A DNA stretch of 64,000 bases from an uncultured Nonlabens sp. (GCF_947495285.1 NZ_CANLXZ010000001.1:121941-185940); one strand, 5' to 3'. Counted from the stretch's first letter, positions 51,871 through 61,019 are shown. A program made the numbers and translations. The notes: generated from the sequence alone by a model not told the origin.

Positions 51871-52677
51871 TTATTTGAGTTCAGTTTTATAAAGCATTAA
51901 CCCACTAGGTGGTGCTATGTGAGATAAATGTATTTTCTTACCACCATCCAGAGTTTCTTTAAACTCTTCTAGTGTGAGTTTGTGCCTACCTAGGTCAAAT
52001 AACATTCCTACCATTAAACGTACCTGATGACGTTTAAAACCCTCGCCTTTTACTCTAAATACAAAGCTCTCCTCAGGAAAGAAGTTTGCCGTAAAAATCT
52101 CATTCTTTTCTATAAAACAACTTTCTATAGTAGAAGTAGTAATAGTAGTGTCTGTAGGTTTATAAGTGTACGACCAGAAATCATGCGTGCCTTCAAAGAG
52201 TCTAGCCGCTTGCATCATTATATCGATATCTAGCGGTTCTTTCATGTACACCATCATAGAAGCGCAAAAGGGATGAAATTTCTCCCCATGAGAAAATAGG
52301 TAGATATATTCCTTAACTTTAGGAGCCTGTATCACATTAAAATTCTTATCTGTTTTTTGAACCGCTAGAGCCCTTATGTCGCTGGGTAAATTCTGATTAA
52401 AATCTAGCAGAAACTGCTCCATTTCTAGTTCTTCACTAGCGTCCAGAAATAGCTCTATCCATGTTTCATTCACAGATACTTTTGCATCTGTTCTTCCTGC
52501 CGCGAGAATTTTAAAATTAGAATGATCTAGAACATAGCGCAAGGTTCTTGTAACCATGTGTTCTACGGTAGGTATGTTGTTGGGTTGTTTCTGCCAGCCG
52601 TGAAATCTAAATCCCAGATACTGCATTTTTATCAGAAAAAACTGTCTTCTATGTTGTGCAAATGGTCCTGGATTCAT
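51871..52677 (-). CDS. truA: tRNA pseudouridine synthase A family protein
   Basis: TruA converts uridines 38-40 of the tRNA anticodon stem. The product has FHGWQKQPNNIPTVEHMV and the catalytic Asp in LAAGRTDAKVSVNE, then GTHDFWSYTY and GEGFKRHQVRLMVG. The 268-residue length matches the family. It is 43 bp downstream of the HD-hydrolase gene on the same strand. Confidence 0.88.
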   Translation of the reverse strand: MNPGPFAQHRRQFFLIKMQYLGFRFHGWQKQPNNIPTVEHMVTRTLRYVLDHSNFKILAAGRTDAKVSVNETWIELFLDASEELEMEQFLLDFNQNLPSDIRALAVQKTDKNFNVIQAPKVKEYIYLFSHGEKFHPFCASMMVYMKEPLDIDIMMQAARLFEGTHDFWSYTYKPTDTTITTSTIESCFIEKNEIFTANFFPEESFVFRVKGEGFKRHQVRLMVGMLFDLGRHKLTLEEFKETLDGGKKIHLSHIAPPSGLMLYKTELK

Positions 52678-52719
52678 GAAATAGATTAAGAATGTAAAAG
52701 TACAAAGTTAAAAGACTAT

Positions 52720-53373
52720 TTATAGTTGCCCATTCCACTCTGCATGAAATTGGTCTAAAAAGCCTTGCATATAATCATGACGTTTTTGTGCTATTTTTTT
52801 ACCAGAATCTGTATTCATTAAATCTTTTAAAAGAAGTAATTTTTCATAAAAATGATTGATAGTAGGTGCTGTGCTTTTTTTATACTGTTCTTTAGTCATG
52901 TTTAAGTCTGGAGCAATATGAGGATCATAAATAGATCGATTTTTAAAACCTCCATAATTAAATGTACGTGCTATTCCTATCGCGCCTATTGCGTCCAGTC
53001 TGTCTGCATCTTGTACTATATCTAGTTCTTTACTAGTAAAATCTTTACTCTGGTGTCCACCTTTATAGGATATGTATTTAATTATATTTTCTACATGGAC
53101 TATGACCTCTTCTGGTAATTCTAGTGATGTAAGAAACTCTCTTGCGACGCGTGGCCCAAGGGTTTCATCTCCATTGTGAAATTTTGAGTCGGCTATGTCG
53201 TGCAATAAAGCACCTAATTCTACTATGCCTTTATCGCAATCTTCATTTTGAGCAATTAACTTTGCATTTTTCCACACACGTTCTATGTGGAACCAGTCGT
53301 GTCCACCTTCGGCTTCTCGTAATTGTGTTTTTACAAATTGTACCGTACTCTCTATAACTTGTTGTTGTGTCAT
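52720..53373 (-). CDS. HD-domain phosphohydrolase
   Basis: The 217-residue protein has the HD metal motif (HDWFHIERVW, LLHDIADSKF, VQDADRLDAIG) typical of YedJ/YfbR-like phosphohydrolases. The substrate cannot be predicted. It has a palindrome variant 15 bp upstream of its start. Cytoplasmic, no other domain. Confidence 0.85.
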   Translation of the reverse strand: MTQQQVIESTVQFVKTQLREAEGGHDWFHIERVWKNAKLIAQNEDCDKGIVELGALLHDIADSKFHNGDETLGPRVAREFLTSLELPEEVIVHVENIIKYISYKGGHQSKDFTSKELDIVQDADRLDAIGAIGIARTFNYGGFKNRSIYDPHIAPDLNMTKEQYKKSTAPTINHFYEKLLLLKDLMNTDSGKKIAQKRHDYMQGFLDQFHAEWNGQL

Positions 53374-53388
53374 TAGGTTGTTTTATTC

Positions 53389-53404
53389 CGCTTTCGCGAA
53401 AGCA
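53389..53404. repeat. 16-bp palindrome, one mismatch at the last base
   Basis: CGCTTTCGCGAAAGCA, between the divergent HD-hydrolase gene and the GbsR gene. Confidence 0.8.
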
Positions 53405-53460
53405 AAATTAGAACAAACATTTTTACTCTTAATAACATTAGATTCATCTTATTATAAATT

Positions 53461-53486
53461 AAACTTTCAGAAATTATTGAAAGTTT
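53461..53486. promoter_or_regulatory. Operator 1 of the GbsR-type regulator
   Basis: AAACTTTCA, 8 bp, TGAAAGTTT is a perfect 9-bp inverted repeat overlapping the -33 element of the regulator gene. An almost identical copy lies at 54034-54058 before the first membrane gene, which suggests autoregulation. Confidence 0.65.
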
Positions 53487-53506
53487 AAAAAGTAGTTGTA
53501 TATTTG
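53477..53506 (+). promoter_or_regulatory. Promoter of the GbsR gene
   Basis: TTG (53477-53479), 19-bp spacer, TATATTTG (53499-53506), with the ATG only 4 bp on, giving a probably leaderless transcript. Confidence 0.7.
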
Positions 53507-53510
53507 ACCT

Positions 53511-54017
53511 ATGAAACTAGAAGAAGGAAGATCAAAATTTATTCAGGCATGGGGTTCTTTAGGAAGCTCTTGGGGAATATCTAAGTCCATGGCACAAATC
53601 CATGCACTATTGCTTTCTTATCCTGAAGGATTAAGTGCAGACCAAATCATGGAGCAAGTGCAATTGAGTAGAGGTAATGTCAATACTAATGTACGTGAAT
53701 TAATCAACTGGAGACTGGTGCGCAAAGAAACAGTTCTAGGAGAGCGCAAAGAGTTTTTTGTAGCACTGCACGATGTGCATTCCATCGCACAGAATATAAT
53801 GGAAGAGCGCAAAAGAAGAGAGCTAGAGCCAGTAAGACGTTTGCTTAACGAGCTTAAAGCTGCAAAACTAGAAGGGAACAAAGAGGAAATTGAACATTTT
53901 CAAAGTTTACTTTCTGACCTAGCTGACTTTGTAAGCCAGATGGAAAATTTAACCAACTTAATGACTAAAATAAATAACAATAACTACATGAAAAAGCTGA
54001 TCAAAGCGATCTCGTAG
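53511..54017 (+). CDS. GbsR/MarR-family transcriptional regulator
   Basis: The 168-residue protein has a winged-helix N-terminal half (WGISKSMAQIHALLLSYPEG, LSADQIMEQVQLSRGNVNTN, REFFVALHD-like wing). A helical dimer domain follows (EERKRRELEPVRRLLNELK). This arrangement is that of GbsR/YvbF-type repressors of MarR fold. Identical palindromes upstream of itself and of the next gene imply that it controls both. The inducer is unknown. It is followed by membrane-protein genes. Confidence 0.85.
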   Translation: MKLEEGRSKFIQAWGSLGSSWGISKSMAQIHALLLSYPEGLSADQIMEQVQLSRGNVNTNVRELINWRLVRKETVLGERKEFFVALHDVHSIAQNIMEERKRRELEPVRRLLNELKAAKLEGNKEEIEHFQSLLSDLADFVSQMENLTNLMTKINNNNYMKKLIKAIS

Positions 54018-54033
54018 CTTTTTTATTTAAATC

Positions 54034-54058
54034 AAACTTTCAGTTTTTATTGAAAGTT
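54034..54058. promoter_or_regulatory. Operator 2 of the GbsR-type regulator
   Basis: AAACTTTCA, 8 bp, TGAAAGTTC shares 17 of 18 arm bases and the spacer length with the first copy. It lies just after the regulator gene and 15 bp before the first membrane gene. Confidence 0.65.
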
Positions 54059-54073
54059 CTAAAACTATAAATT

Positions 54074-54409
54074 ATGAAGAATTTGTTATTTGTAAATATT
54101 GCCTGTTTTGTAATACTTATTATTCTTTTTTCAATAGCACCTACGTTTGGATTGTTCTTTATAGGAGTATGCGGTTTTGTACAAATTGTCTTGAGTATAT
54201 TAATTAGCTTTTTTGGACGGAATAATACTACTCGTAGTAATTCTATAGTACACTTGATAGTAAGCTGCTTAGTTCTTTTTTTATTCTATATGTTCACTAA
54301 CACTGGACAACAACTACTGGTCTGGATAGTAGTATCGATCTGTTTTATTCTATACGTTTATTCATTATTGATCAGTTACATGAATTTTAAAGATTACGAT
54401 CATGTATAA
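54074..54409 (+). CDS. Small inner-membrane protein A (111 residues)
   Basis: The product has four hydrophobic stretches (about 3-25, 28-48, 58-75, 82-103) and few charges: LLFVNIACFVILIILFSIAP, then FIGVCGFVQIVLSILIS, IVHLIVSCLVLFLFYMF and LLVWIVVSICFILYVYSLL. I know no family. It overlaps the next gene by 8 bp, so the two are translationally coupled. It is under operator 2 control by position. Confidence 0.7.
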   Translation: MKNLLFVNIACFVILIILFSIAPTFGLFFIGVCGFVQIVLSILISFFGRNNTTRSNSIVHLIVSCLVLFLFYMFTNTGQQLLVWIVVSICFILYVYSLLISYMNFKDYDHV

Positions 54410-54755
54410 CCTGACAGCATACATCACCTATTTAATAGTGGTAGTGACGGCTATTTTATATGTAGGTCATTTATGTTACAAATACGGTCACGTTTATATA
54501 GCACAAATTATCCCAGAAGATCCACAACTCACACACCAGGTAAACAAAATATTACTAGCTGGTTATTACTTGTTAAATATAGGATACGGTATTTATGCCA
54601 TTTCCATTTGGGACAGGCTCCATGATCTAATAGGTGTAATAGAGTCTGTCATGACACACTTAGCTTATATCACTCTTATACTAGCAGCCATGCATTATTT
54701 CAATATGCTAGTTATTAATATCATTTTAAAACAAAAATCTAACACTAATAATTAA
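54402..54755 (+). CDS. Small inner-membrane protein B (117 residues)
   Basis: The product has membrane helices near 5-25, 50-70 and 90-110. It carries NKILLAGYYLLNIGYG, which recurs as NKLFEVGFYLLNIGFG in the next protein, so the two are paralogues: a membrane helix, a KYGHVYIAQI loop, YLLNIG and a second hydrophobic stretch. Function unknown. It overlaps the previous gene. Confidence 0.7.
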   Translation: MYNLTAYITYLIVVVTAILYVGHLCYKYGHVYIAQIIPEDPQLTHQVNKILLAGYYLLNIGYGIYAISIWDRLHDLIGVIESVMTHLAYITLILAAMHYFNMLVINIILKQKSNTNN

Positions 54756-54766
54756 AATCAACACTT

Positions 54767-55183
54767 ATGGAACCTTCAAAAATTGTAATCGGCTATTTTA
54801 TTTACTTACCTATCATTTTAACACTCACTTTCTTTGTGTCGCGCACACTTTTCAAAAACGGAAAAATCTTTATGTTAGACATCTTTCACGGTCGTGAAGA
54901 CATAGCAAATTCTACTAACAAGCTTTTTGAAGTAGGTTTCTACTTGCTCAATATAGGTTTTGGACTATGGATGCTTAAAATAAGTAAATATAATTTTAAT
55001 GAAACTTATCAGAGTCTCATTGAGATTTTAAGTACTAAAATAGGTGGTTTTTCTATTTACTTAGGTGTCATGTTATTTTTTAATATGATGTTATTCTTCA
55101 GAGGTAGAAAGAGAAGCAAGGTTTTAAAACAACAGTCTCAAATAAGAGATAGAATGTTTGAACAACAGCAAACTAAACAGTGA
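54767..55183 (+). CDS. Small inner-membrane protein C (138 residues), paralogue of B
   Basis: It has the same plan as its neighbour: helix, KNGKIFMLDIF, NKLFEVGFYLLNIGFGLWML, a second helix and FFNMMLFFRGR. A basic, Gln-rich tail (KRSKVLKQQSQIRD) follows. Tandem duplication is the likely origin. The stop codon overlaps the start of the small gene at 55180 (GTGA). Confidence 0.7.
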   Translation: MEPSKIVIGYFIYLPIILTLTFFVSRTLFKNGKIFMLDIFHGREDIANSTNKLFEVGFYLLNIGFGLWMLKISKYNFNETYQSLIEILSTKIGGFSIYLGVMLFFNMMLFFRGRKRSKVLKQQSQIRDRMFEQQQTKQ

Positions 55184-55326
55184 TAGAGATTTTTTTACAA
55201 GGCAAGAACTGGATTAAGAAACCATTGAAGTTTCTGCTGGTTTATTTGCCTTTAAAACCACTGTATAAATTTATTACTTACAATAGAAAAGTCGTTTTAG
55301 GAATTATAAAACTTTTATTCTCATGA
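55180..55326 (+). CDS. Small hydrophobic basic protein (48 residues)
   Basis: A GTG overlapping the previous stop (GTGA) opens a frame of 48 codons that ends in TGA overlapping the start of the next gene (ATGA). It begins VIEIFLQGKNWIKKPLK and has the stretch FLLVYLPLKPLYKFI, with about ten Lys/Arg. It is too short for many gene callers. Overlap at both ends with coding neighbours argues that it is translated. Confidence 0.55.
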   Translation: MIEIFLQGKNWIKKPLKFLLVYLPLKPLYKFITYNRKVVLGIIKLLFS

Positions 55327-56216
55327 AAAAAATAATCATCGCTGGTGGTACTGGCTTTTTAGGAATGACTCTCAAGAATTACTTTGAGGAGAAAGGGATT
55401 GTTGTGGTTACGCTTTCGCGAAAGCGAGATCAACAAACAACTTACTGGAATGGTAAAGACTTAGGTGAATGGGCGGCACATCTTGAGAATGCAGATGCAC
55501 TAATAAATCTTGCAGGAAAATCGGTGGACTGTCGTTATACCGATAAAAATAAAGCGGCTATTTTAAGTTCTCGTATAGATAGCACACACGTGCTAAATCT
55601 TGCAATGGAGAAAGCAGTAAATAAGCCTAAAGTGTTTATAAATTCTAGCACAGCGACCATTTATGTACATTCTGAAACGACTATTAATACAGAAGAAACT
55701 GGTGTGATAGGAGATGATTTTTCTATGAATATTGCCAAATCATGGGAGAAGGAATTCTACTCAACGACCATAGAGAATGTGCGTAAAATAGCCATACGTA
55801 GTTCTATAGTCATGGGTAAAGATGGTGGTGCTTTTCCTAAATTAAAAACCATCACTAGATTAGGAATGGGTGGCAAACAAGGAAATGGAAACCAATTTAT
55901 AAGCTGGATTCATATCCATGATTTTTGTAGAGCAATAGACTTTTTAATTTCATCTCAATTATCAGGATCGGTAAACGTCACTGCACCACAGCCTAGAACA
56001 AATAAAGAATTTATGGGTGTTTTAAGGAAGGAGTTGTCTGTTCCCTTAGGTATCTCACAGTCTAAATGGCTCGTAGAATTGGGTAGCGCGATGATAGGCT
56101 CAGAATCTGAATTGTTGCTGAAAAGTAGATATGTGCATCCGCAACGATTGTTAGATGCTGGTTTTAACTTTGAGTATGAAACCGTTGAGGATTGTTTAAA
56201 AGAATTAGTTTCTTAG
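55323..56216 (+). CDS. TIGR01777-family NAD-dependent epimerase/dehydratase
   Basis: The 297-residue protein has the Rossmann start IIIAGGTGFLGMTLKNYF, LINLAGKSVDCRYT, FINSSTATIYVHS and ISWIHIHDFCRAIDFL, all typical of the SDR family TIGR01777. It is the last gene of the GbsR cluster and translationally coupled to the small gene upstream. A palindrome copy is in-frame, read LSRKR, at about residues 30-35. It converges on the RDD gene with a 12-bp overlap. Confidence 0.88.
   Translation: MKKIIIAGGTGFLGMTLKNYFEEKGIVVVTLSRKRDQQTTYWNGKDLGEWAAHLENADALINLAGKSVDCRYTDKNKAAILSSRIDSTHVLNLAMEKAVNKPKVFINSSTATIYVHSETTINTEETGVIGDDFSMNIAKSWEKEFYSTTIENVRKIAIRSSIVMGKDGGAFPKLKTITRLGMGGKQGNGNQFISWIHIHDFCRAIDFLISSQLSGSVNVTAPQPRTNKEFMGVLRKELSVPLGISQSKWLVELGSAMIGSESELLLKSRYVHPQRLLDAGFNFEYETVEDCLKELVS
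55411..55426. repeat. 16-bp palindrome within the TIGR01777 gene
   Basis: Exact copy, in a different reading frame from the AFAKA cases (TLSRKRD). Confidence 0.9.
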
Positions 56217-56594
56217 CACTATAGATTTTACTATGGAATCATGAACAGCTTGTTTCTTTGGGCTACTACTTATAGTTAATAGAGAGATCCAACCTAGAGA
56301 ATATTTTAGTAAGGTTCTTATAATAACTAGAAAAAAGTTGACTGCTGTTCCTTGATCGTTATCCTTTTCTACTTTAATATTTATATACTGCTGCTGTCCT
56401 ATGGTTCCTTTAAAAAAGGATATACATATAGGTTCATACAAAAAGAAGAAGGATATAAATAATATGATTCTTATGGAGGTAGGGACATTCTCAAAATTAG
56501 AAAGTAATTCTGAGGTAATAAACATAGTGACTATGAGTAGTATTTGATCAATAGTAAAAGCTTTGATTCTATCGGAAAGGCTGGCATAATTCAT
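56205..56594 (-). CDS. RDD-family membrane protein
   Basis: The 129-residue product starts with the RDD hallmark LSDRIKAFTIDQILLIV and has three membrane helices (16-33, 42-60, 88-105). It ends KKQAVHDSIVKSIVL. RDD proteins are thought to be transporters or accessory proteins. It sits 2 bp downstream of the M1 peptidase gene on the same strand and overlaps the convergent epimerase gene. Confidence 0.8.
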   Translation of the reverse strand: MNYASLSDRIKAFTIDQILLIVTMFITSELLSNFENVPTSIRIILFISFFFLYEPICISFFKGTIGQQQYINIKVEKDNDQGTAVNFFLVIIRTLLKYSLGWISLLTISSSPKKQAVHDSIVKSIVLRN

Positions 56595-56596
56595 AA

Positions 56597-58264
56597 TTAG
56601 CTCAATTTTGCTCTCTTCTTATACTTCACATAAAAATCTTCTACCACTTCAAATTCTGATTTATTAGAAGGTAACTTCATTTTTTGAATTTTTGAAGATG
56701 GGGTAATCCACGTTTTTTCTCCATCAATTAGAATTTGAATAGGCATTTTAAAACCATTTACCACATCTACCCAGCGGTAGTGTAGGTTTCTTTTTTTGAT
56801 AGAATATTCTAATTTAGGAATGCGAGTATCACGCAAGTATTGATTAAAAACAGGATTTAAATCCATTTCCATTTGATCAGAAATGTAATTTTCTATTTGT
56901 GCGGTGGTTACTGTTTTATGATAGAATTCAAAATTAAGACCGCGCAAGATCTGTCTCCACTTTTTGTCATCATTAGTAATCTGCCTTAGAGTATGTAAGA
57001 AGTTAGCACCTTTGTAATAGATATCTCCAGAGCCACCATTATTAACATCATATGTACCTATTAAAGGCTTGTCATTCATCACCTTGCGACGTGTGCCTAT
57101 CACATAAGCGGCGCTGGCCTCTGTGCCATAATAATAGTCTATAAATAGGTTTTCTGAATATGAGGTAAAGCTTTCATGAATCCACATGTCTGCTATATCC
57201 TTGTTTGTAATGTTGTTTGCAAACCATTCATGACCAGATTCATGTATGATGATAAAGTCAAATTTCATTCCCCAACCACTATTAGATAGATCACTACCTA
57301 AGTAACCATTTACATATCTGTTTCCATAAGTTACAGAGCTTTGATGTTCCATACCTAGATAGGGCACTTCTACTAGTTTATAGCTGTCTTCATAAAAAGG
57401 GTATGGCCCGAACCAGTGTTCAAAGGCTTTCATCATTTTAGGAGCGTCTTTAAATTGTTTTTTGGCTTTATCTAGATTATCACGTAAAACATAGTAATTC
57501 ATATCCAGTGGACCAGCCTCTCCTTGATATACTTCAGAAAAGTTTACATAATCACCTATGTTTATATTCACACCATAATTGTTGATAGGATTTCTTACTT
57601 CCCATGTGTAGGTAGAACTGCCGTCTGATTTTTGTTCTGTTTTAATTAGACGTCCATTAGAAACATTCATCAATCCTGCAGGAACGTTTACAGAGATAGT
57701 CATGCCATCTACTTCTTGATACATATGATCTTTACATGGCCACCATACACTCGCGCCTAGACCTTGGTTAGAAGTAGCAATAAAATCTTTTCCATTGCTA
57801 TCTTTTCTCCAAGAAAAACCACCATCCCAAGGCGCATTTCTAGCCTCACGTGGATGCCCTTTAAAATCTATTTTTATTTGATTCTTAGAACCAGTAGTTT
57901 GATTTTCTTGTAGAGTGATAAAATGAGCATTTCCTTCATGTTTTACTTCTAGTTCTTTACCATTTTGCGTCACCATAATAATATGCATAGGTTCTTGCAG
58001 GTCTATTTGCATAACTTGATACGGTTCTAGGACTTCATAAGTAATGGTGTTAGAACCGTAAATGAATTTATCATCTGGCTTTACAGTCACATCTAGATTA
58101 TAGTATGTGATATCCCACCAGGCACGTTCTGGAGTAATAGAACCACGTAAAGAATCTTGTCTCGTAAATTGATCTTTGTCTTTAAGTAATTGCGCTGTGC
58201 ACAAAGAACTTGCGCTGAATAGAATAAATAGAAATACTATAAATGGATACTTATTGAAACTCAT
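56597..58264 (-). CDS. M1-family metallopeptidase (secreted)
   Basis: The 555-residue protein has a signal peptide (FIVFLFILFSASSLCTAQLL). The M1 catalytic signature HESGHEWFANN, an 18-residue spacing and HESFTSYSEN gives the HExxH...E zinc site. GMEHQSSVTYG stands in for the GAMEN exopeptidase motif. It is of gluzincin aminopeptidase type; the substrate is unknown. The first gene of an M1-RDD pair. Full length for flavobacterial homologues as I recall. Confidence 0.9.
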   Translation of the reverse strand: MSFNKYPFIVFLFILFSASSLCTAQLLKDKDQFTRQDSLRGSITPERAWWDITYYNLDVTVKPDDKFIYGSNTITYEVLEPYQVMQIDLQEPMHIIMVTQNGKELEVKHEGNAHFITLQENQTTGSKNQIKIDFKGHPREARNAPWDGGFSWRKDSNGKDFIATSNQGLGASVWWPCKDHMYQEVDGMTISVNVPAGLMNVSNGRLIKTEQKSDGSSTYTWEVRNPINNYGVNINIGDYVNFSEVYQGEAGPLDMNYYVLRDNLDKAKKQFKDAPKMMKAFEHWFGPYPFYEDSYKLVEVPYLGMEHQSSVTYGNRYVNGYLGSDLSNSGWGMKFDFIIIHESGHEWFANNITNKDIADMWIHESFTSYSENLFIDYYYGTEASAAYVIGTRRKVMNDKPLIGTYDVNNGGSGDIYYKGANFLHTLRQITNDDKKWRQILRGLNFEFYHKTVTTAQIENYISDQMEMDLNPVFNQYLRDTRIPKLEYSIKKRNLHYRWVDVVNGFKMPIQILIDGEKTWITPSSKIQKMKLPSNKSEFEVVEDFYVKYKKRAKLS

Positions 58265-58288
58265 AAAAAAGATGTTAAAATGTACTGA

Positions 58289-59308
58289 CTATTTATACTG
58301 TTTACTGTAAGCGGCATGCACGGTTTTTTGTGCTTTTTTATCTTGTGTCGTGAATCGTTTTTCAAAACTACGTCTGCCTTTTGTTGGATGGTGTTTCCAT
58401 AAAAAGCCACCAGCCATCCAGTTTTCATGCCATACATTATTATAAAGGCCTTCTAGTAATATATGTTGTGCTTCTTGATTTACAGCTTTGTCTTCACCAG
58501 CATTTGCCCACGGCTCTTTACCAGCATAATCGGCACTTATATAGCCATATTCAGTAAAAAGAATTTGTTTATTGTATTTATTTGAGAGGTCTTTAAGTTC
58601 TTTTTTCCATTTTTTCCAACTGTTAGTGATGGTCTTATGATCAGGTGTTTTTTCTTCACTTATCGGGAAATAAGCATCTACTCCTATATAGTCTAACTGT
58701 CCCCAAAAAGAAACATATTTATAACTGTCCCAGTTGCCAGCATAAGTAAGTTTACCCTTGTAGATTTTACGTATGTCTTTAATAAGTTTTTGCCAGTAAG
58801 CTGGTCGTCCTTTTACAAAAGAATCTAATTCTGTACCTATACAAAACATACTTATATTTTCTTGAGCAGCAACCTGGGCAAATCTCATGATGTATGCTGT
58901 GTAACTATCTTCTAGTATCTTCCATTCAGCATCTGTCTTTAAATTAATATGACCTGTGTACTGTCCTCGACCTATCCATAATTGAGGTTTTAAAAGAACC
59001 TTTAAGTTTTGATCTTTCATGTGCCTAGACGTTACAGAAACACCATGTGATTTTTCACCCCACCAGCCTTCTCTTTCATTAAAAATAACTAGAGGTTCTT
59101 CTAGACTTCTCATCCACGCATATGGAATTACCGCGGCATAATTTGCATGATACTTTTTTAATGGAGTTATAGAAGATTCTTTCACGGTGTCTCGAGTTGC
59201 GACAAATGATATACCGTTAATCTTTGTTGATCTAGGAGTTTGCGATAGGCAGGAAAACGCGCTTAAAAGTATAAGTAGGTACAAGAAAAAATTCATAAAT
59301 AGAATCAT
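58289..59308 (-). CDS. Glycoside hydrolase TIM-barrel protein, GH113-like
   Basis: The 339-residue product has a signal or lipoprotein-like start (FLYLLILLSAFSCLSQT). TIM-barrel pieces include ISFVATRD, AAVIPYAWMR, LKPQLWIGRGQ, FCIGTELDSF, YIGVDAYFPI and ILFTEYGYI; the Glu in GTEL and in TEYG are the likely acid/base and nucleophile. The pattern resembles GH113 beta-mannanases. The start may be 59308 or the ATG at 59296. The true substrate is not known. Confidence 0.75.
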   Translation of the reverse strand: MILFMNFFLYLLILLSAFSCLSQTPRSTKINGISFVATRDTVKESSITPLKKYHANYAAVIPYAWMRSLEEPLVIFNEREGWWGEKSHGVSVTSRHMKDQNLKVLLKPQLWIGRGQYTGHINLKTDAEWKILEDSYTAYIMRFAQVAAQENISMFCIGTELDSFVKGRPAYWQKLIKDIRKIYKGKLTYAGNWDSYKYVSFWGQLDYIGVDAYFPISEEKTPDHKTITNSWKKWKKELKDLSNKYNKQILFTEYGYISADYAGKEPWANAGEDKAVNQEAQHILLEGLYNNVWHENWMAGGFLWKHHPTKGRRSFEKRFTTQDKKAQKTVHAAYSKQYK

Positions 59309-59648
59309 TAAATAACTATCGTCAAAGAATTTATATATAGTTATGCCTACAATATTCTTCTTTTTTTTGCTAAAAACAATTTAATTAATACAATTTTAGC
59401 TTTGTGCTTAAATAAGTGTGGAATATTAATTTTTTGCAGGTTGTTTTGATCTCGCTTTCGCGAAAGCGGAACTTTTAAAATTTTCTTGTTATTAAAATGT
59501 GATACGTATTCCAGATAATTGTGTAAATTAGAAACGTCAATATTTTCTTAATAAAATGTTTAGGTAATAATGTACTATATCAAATGTGGTATGTTTTTTT
59601 TCTAATCACAAGAAATTAGTTGATTTATCATTTTTAAATAGACAAGCC
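59309..59648. other. Divergent spacer with a palindrome copy
   Basis: The 340-bp AT-rich gap holds one 16-bp palindrome at 59453-59468 and no frame worth reporting. Promoters for both flanking genes must lie here; I found no clear consensus. Confidence 0.5.
59453..59468. repeat. 16-bp palindrome CGCTTTCGCGAAAGCG
   Basis: Exact copy in the divergent spacer. Confidence 0.9.
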
Positions 59649-60989
59649 ATGGAACATATAGTCATAATAGGGAACGGTGTCGCAGGAGTCACGGTAGCCA
59701 GACATATCAGGAAAAATTCTGATAAGCGCATTACAATCATTTCTGGAGAGACAGATTACTTTTTTTCTCGTACAGCATTAATGTATGTCTATATGGGGCA
59801 TATGAAGTTTGAGCACACACAACCGTATGAGAGTTGGTTTTGGAAAAAGAACCGCATCGAGTTAAAAAGTGCTTGGGTAGAAAGTGTTTCTGGTGCAAAT
59901 AAAAGCATAAAATTTACTGACGGTCAGTCTATAAGCTTTGATAAGTTAATCTTAGCTACTGGTAGCATCCCTAATAAATTCGGCTGGCCAGGTCAGGATC
60001 TAGACGGTGTACAAGGTATGTATCATAAGCAAGATCTAGAAAAATTAGAAAAAAACGCTCCTAACAATAGTGTGTGTAAGCGCGCTGTAATAGTAGGTGG
60101 TGGTTTAATAGGAATAGAGATGGCAGAGATGCTTCACTCACGTCATATACCGGTTACATTTTTAGTAAGAGAAAGCAGTTTCTGGAACGGTGTTTTACCG
60201 GCTGGAGAAAGTGCACTAGTAAATGAAGAAATTCTTGCAAACGGTATTGATTTGAGATTAGAACAGAATCTAGAAGAAATTATAGATGATGGAAACGGGA
60301 GGTGTAAAGCTATTAAAATCAAAGAAACAGGCGAGATAATAGAGTGTGATGTAGTGGGTCTAACTGCTGGAGTGTCGCCTAATGTAAGTTTCTTAAAAAA
60401 TTCTGATATAGAATTAGGCCGTGGTGTCATGGTAAATAGATTCTTAGAGACTAGTGTTAAGGATGTTTATGCGATAGGGGACTGTGCAGAGCAGCGCGAG
60501 AGCATAGGTAGACGCAGGCCTATAGAGGCTGTCTGGTATACGGGCCGTATGATGGGTGAGTCACTAGCACAAACTATTTGTGGTAATGCGACAAAGTATA
60601 ATCCTGGACACTGGTTTAATAGTGCTAAGTTTATGGACGTCGAGTACCAGACCTATGGATGGGTGAGTGGTTCTAGAAAACCTGATTTTGAAGATCAATT
60701 TCACTGGAGACATCCTGTAGAAAACATTTGTGTAACGGTAGCTTATCATAAAGATACGGACGAGTTTTTAGGTATCAACACCTTCGGTATAAGAATGCGT
60801 CACGAGATATTTGATCGGTGGTTAACAGAAAACCGTAAAGTAGATGATGTAATGACCTATTTAAAAGATGCCAATTTTGATCCTGAATTTTATTCTAAGC
60901 ATGAAGATGCGATCATCTCACATTATAATAAAGAAAGAGGGAAACAAATTAAACCGGTTAAAAAAAGCTGGAAACGCATTTTTGCTTAA
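59649..60989 (+). CDS. FAD/NAD(P)-dependent oxidoreductase
   Basis: The ATG at 59649 gives MEHIVIIGNGVAGVTVARH; the frame from 59586 adds 21 unconserved residues. The 446-residue product is a pyridine nucleotide-disulfide-type reductase of the NirB/ferredoxin-reductase kind: FAD motif at the start, NAD motif AVIVGGGLIGIEMAEML, and AIGDCAEQ near the end. It lies 30 bp before a membrane 4Fe-4S protein gene. The pair could move electrons from NAD(P)H to a membrane ferredoxin-like centre. Confidence 0.85.
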   Translation: MEHIVIIGNGVAGVTVARHIRKNSDKRITIISGETDYFFSRTALMYVYMGHMKFEHTQPYESWFWKKNRIELKSAWVESVSGANKSIKFTDGQSISFDKLILATGSIPNKFGWPGQDLDGVQGMYHKQDLEKLEKNAPNNSVCKRAVIVGGGLIGIEMAEMLHSRHIPVTFLVRESSFWNGVLPAGESALVNEEILANGIDLRLEQNLEEIIDDGNGRCKAIKIKETGEIIECDVVGLTAGVSPNVSFLKNSDIELGRGVMVNRFLETSVKDVYAIGDCAEQRESIGRRRPIEAVWYTGRMMGESLAQTICGNATKYNPGHWFNSAKFMDVEYQTYGWVSGSRKPDFEDQFHWRHPVENICVTVAYHKDTDEFLGINTFGIRMRHEIFDRWLTENRKVDDVMTYLKDANFDPEFYSKHEDAIISHYNKERGKQIKPVKKSWKRIFA

Positions 60990-61019
60990 TTAAATACAAT
61001 CACAAATAATAATAGCTTT

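Noticed and set aside
59586..59648. N-terminal extension of the FAD oxidoreductase
   Set aside because: The FAD-binding motif begins directly after the ATG at 59649; the extra codons look like an AT-rich spacer.
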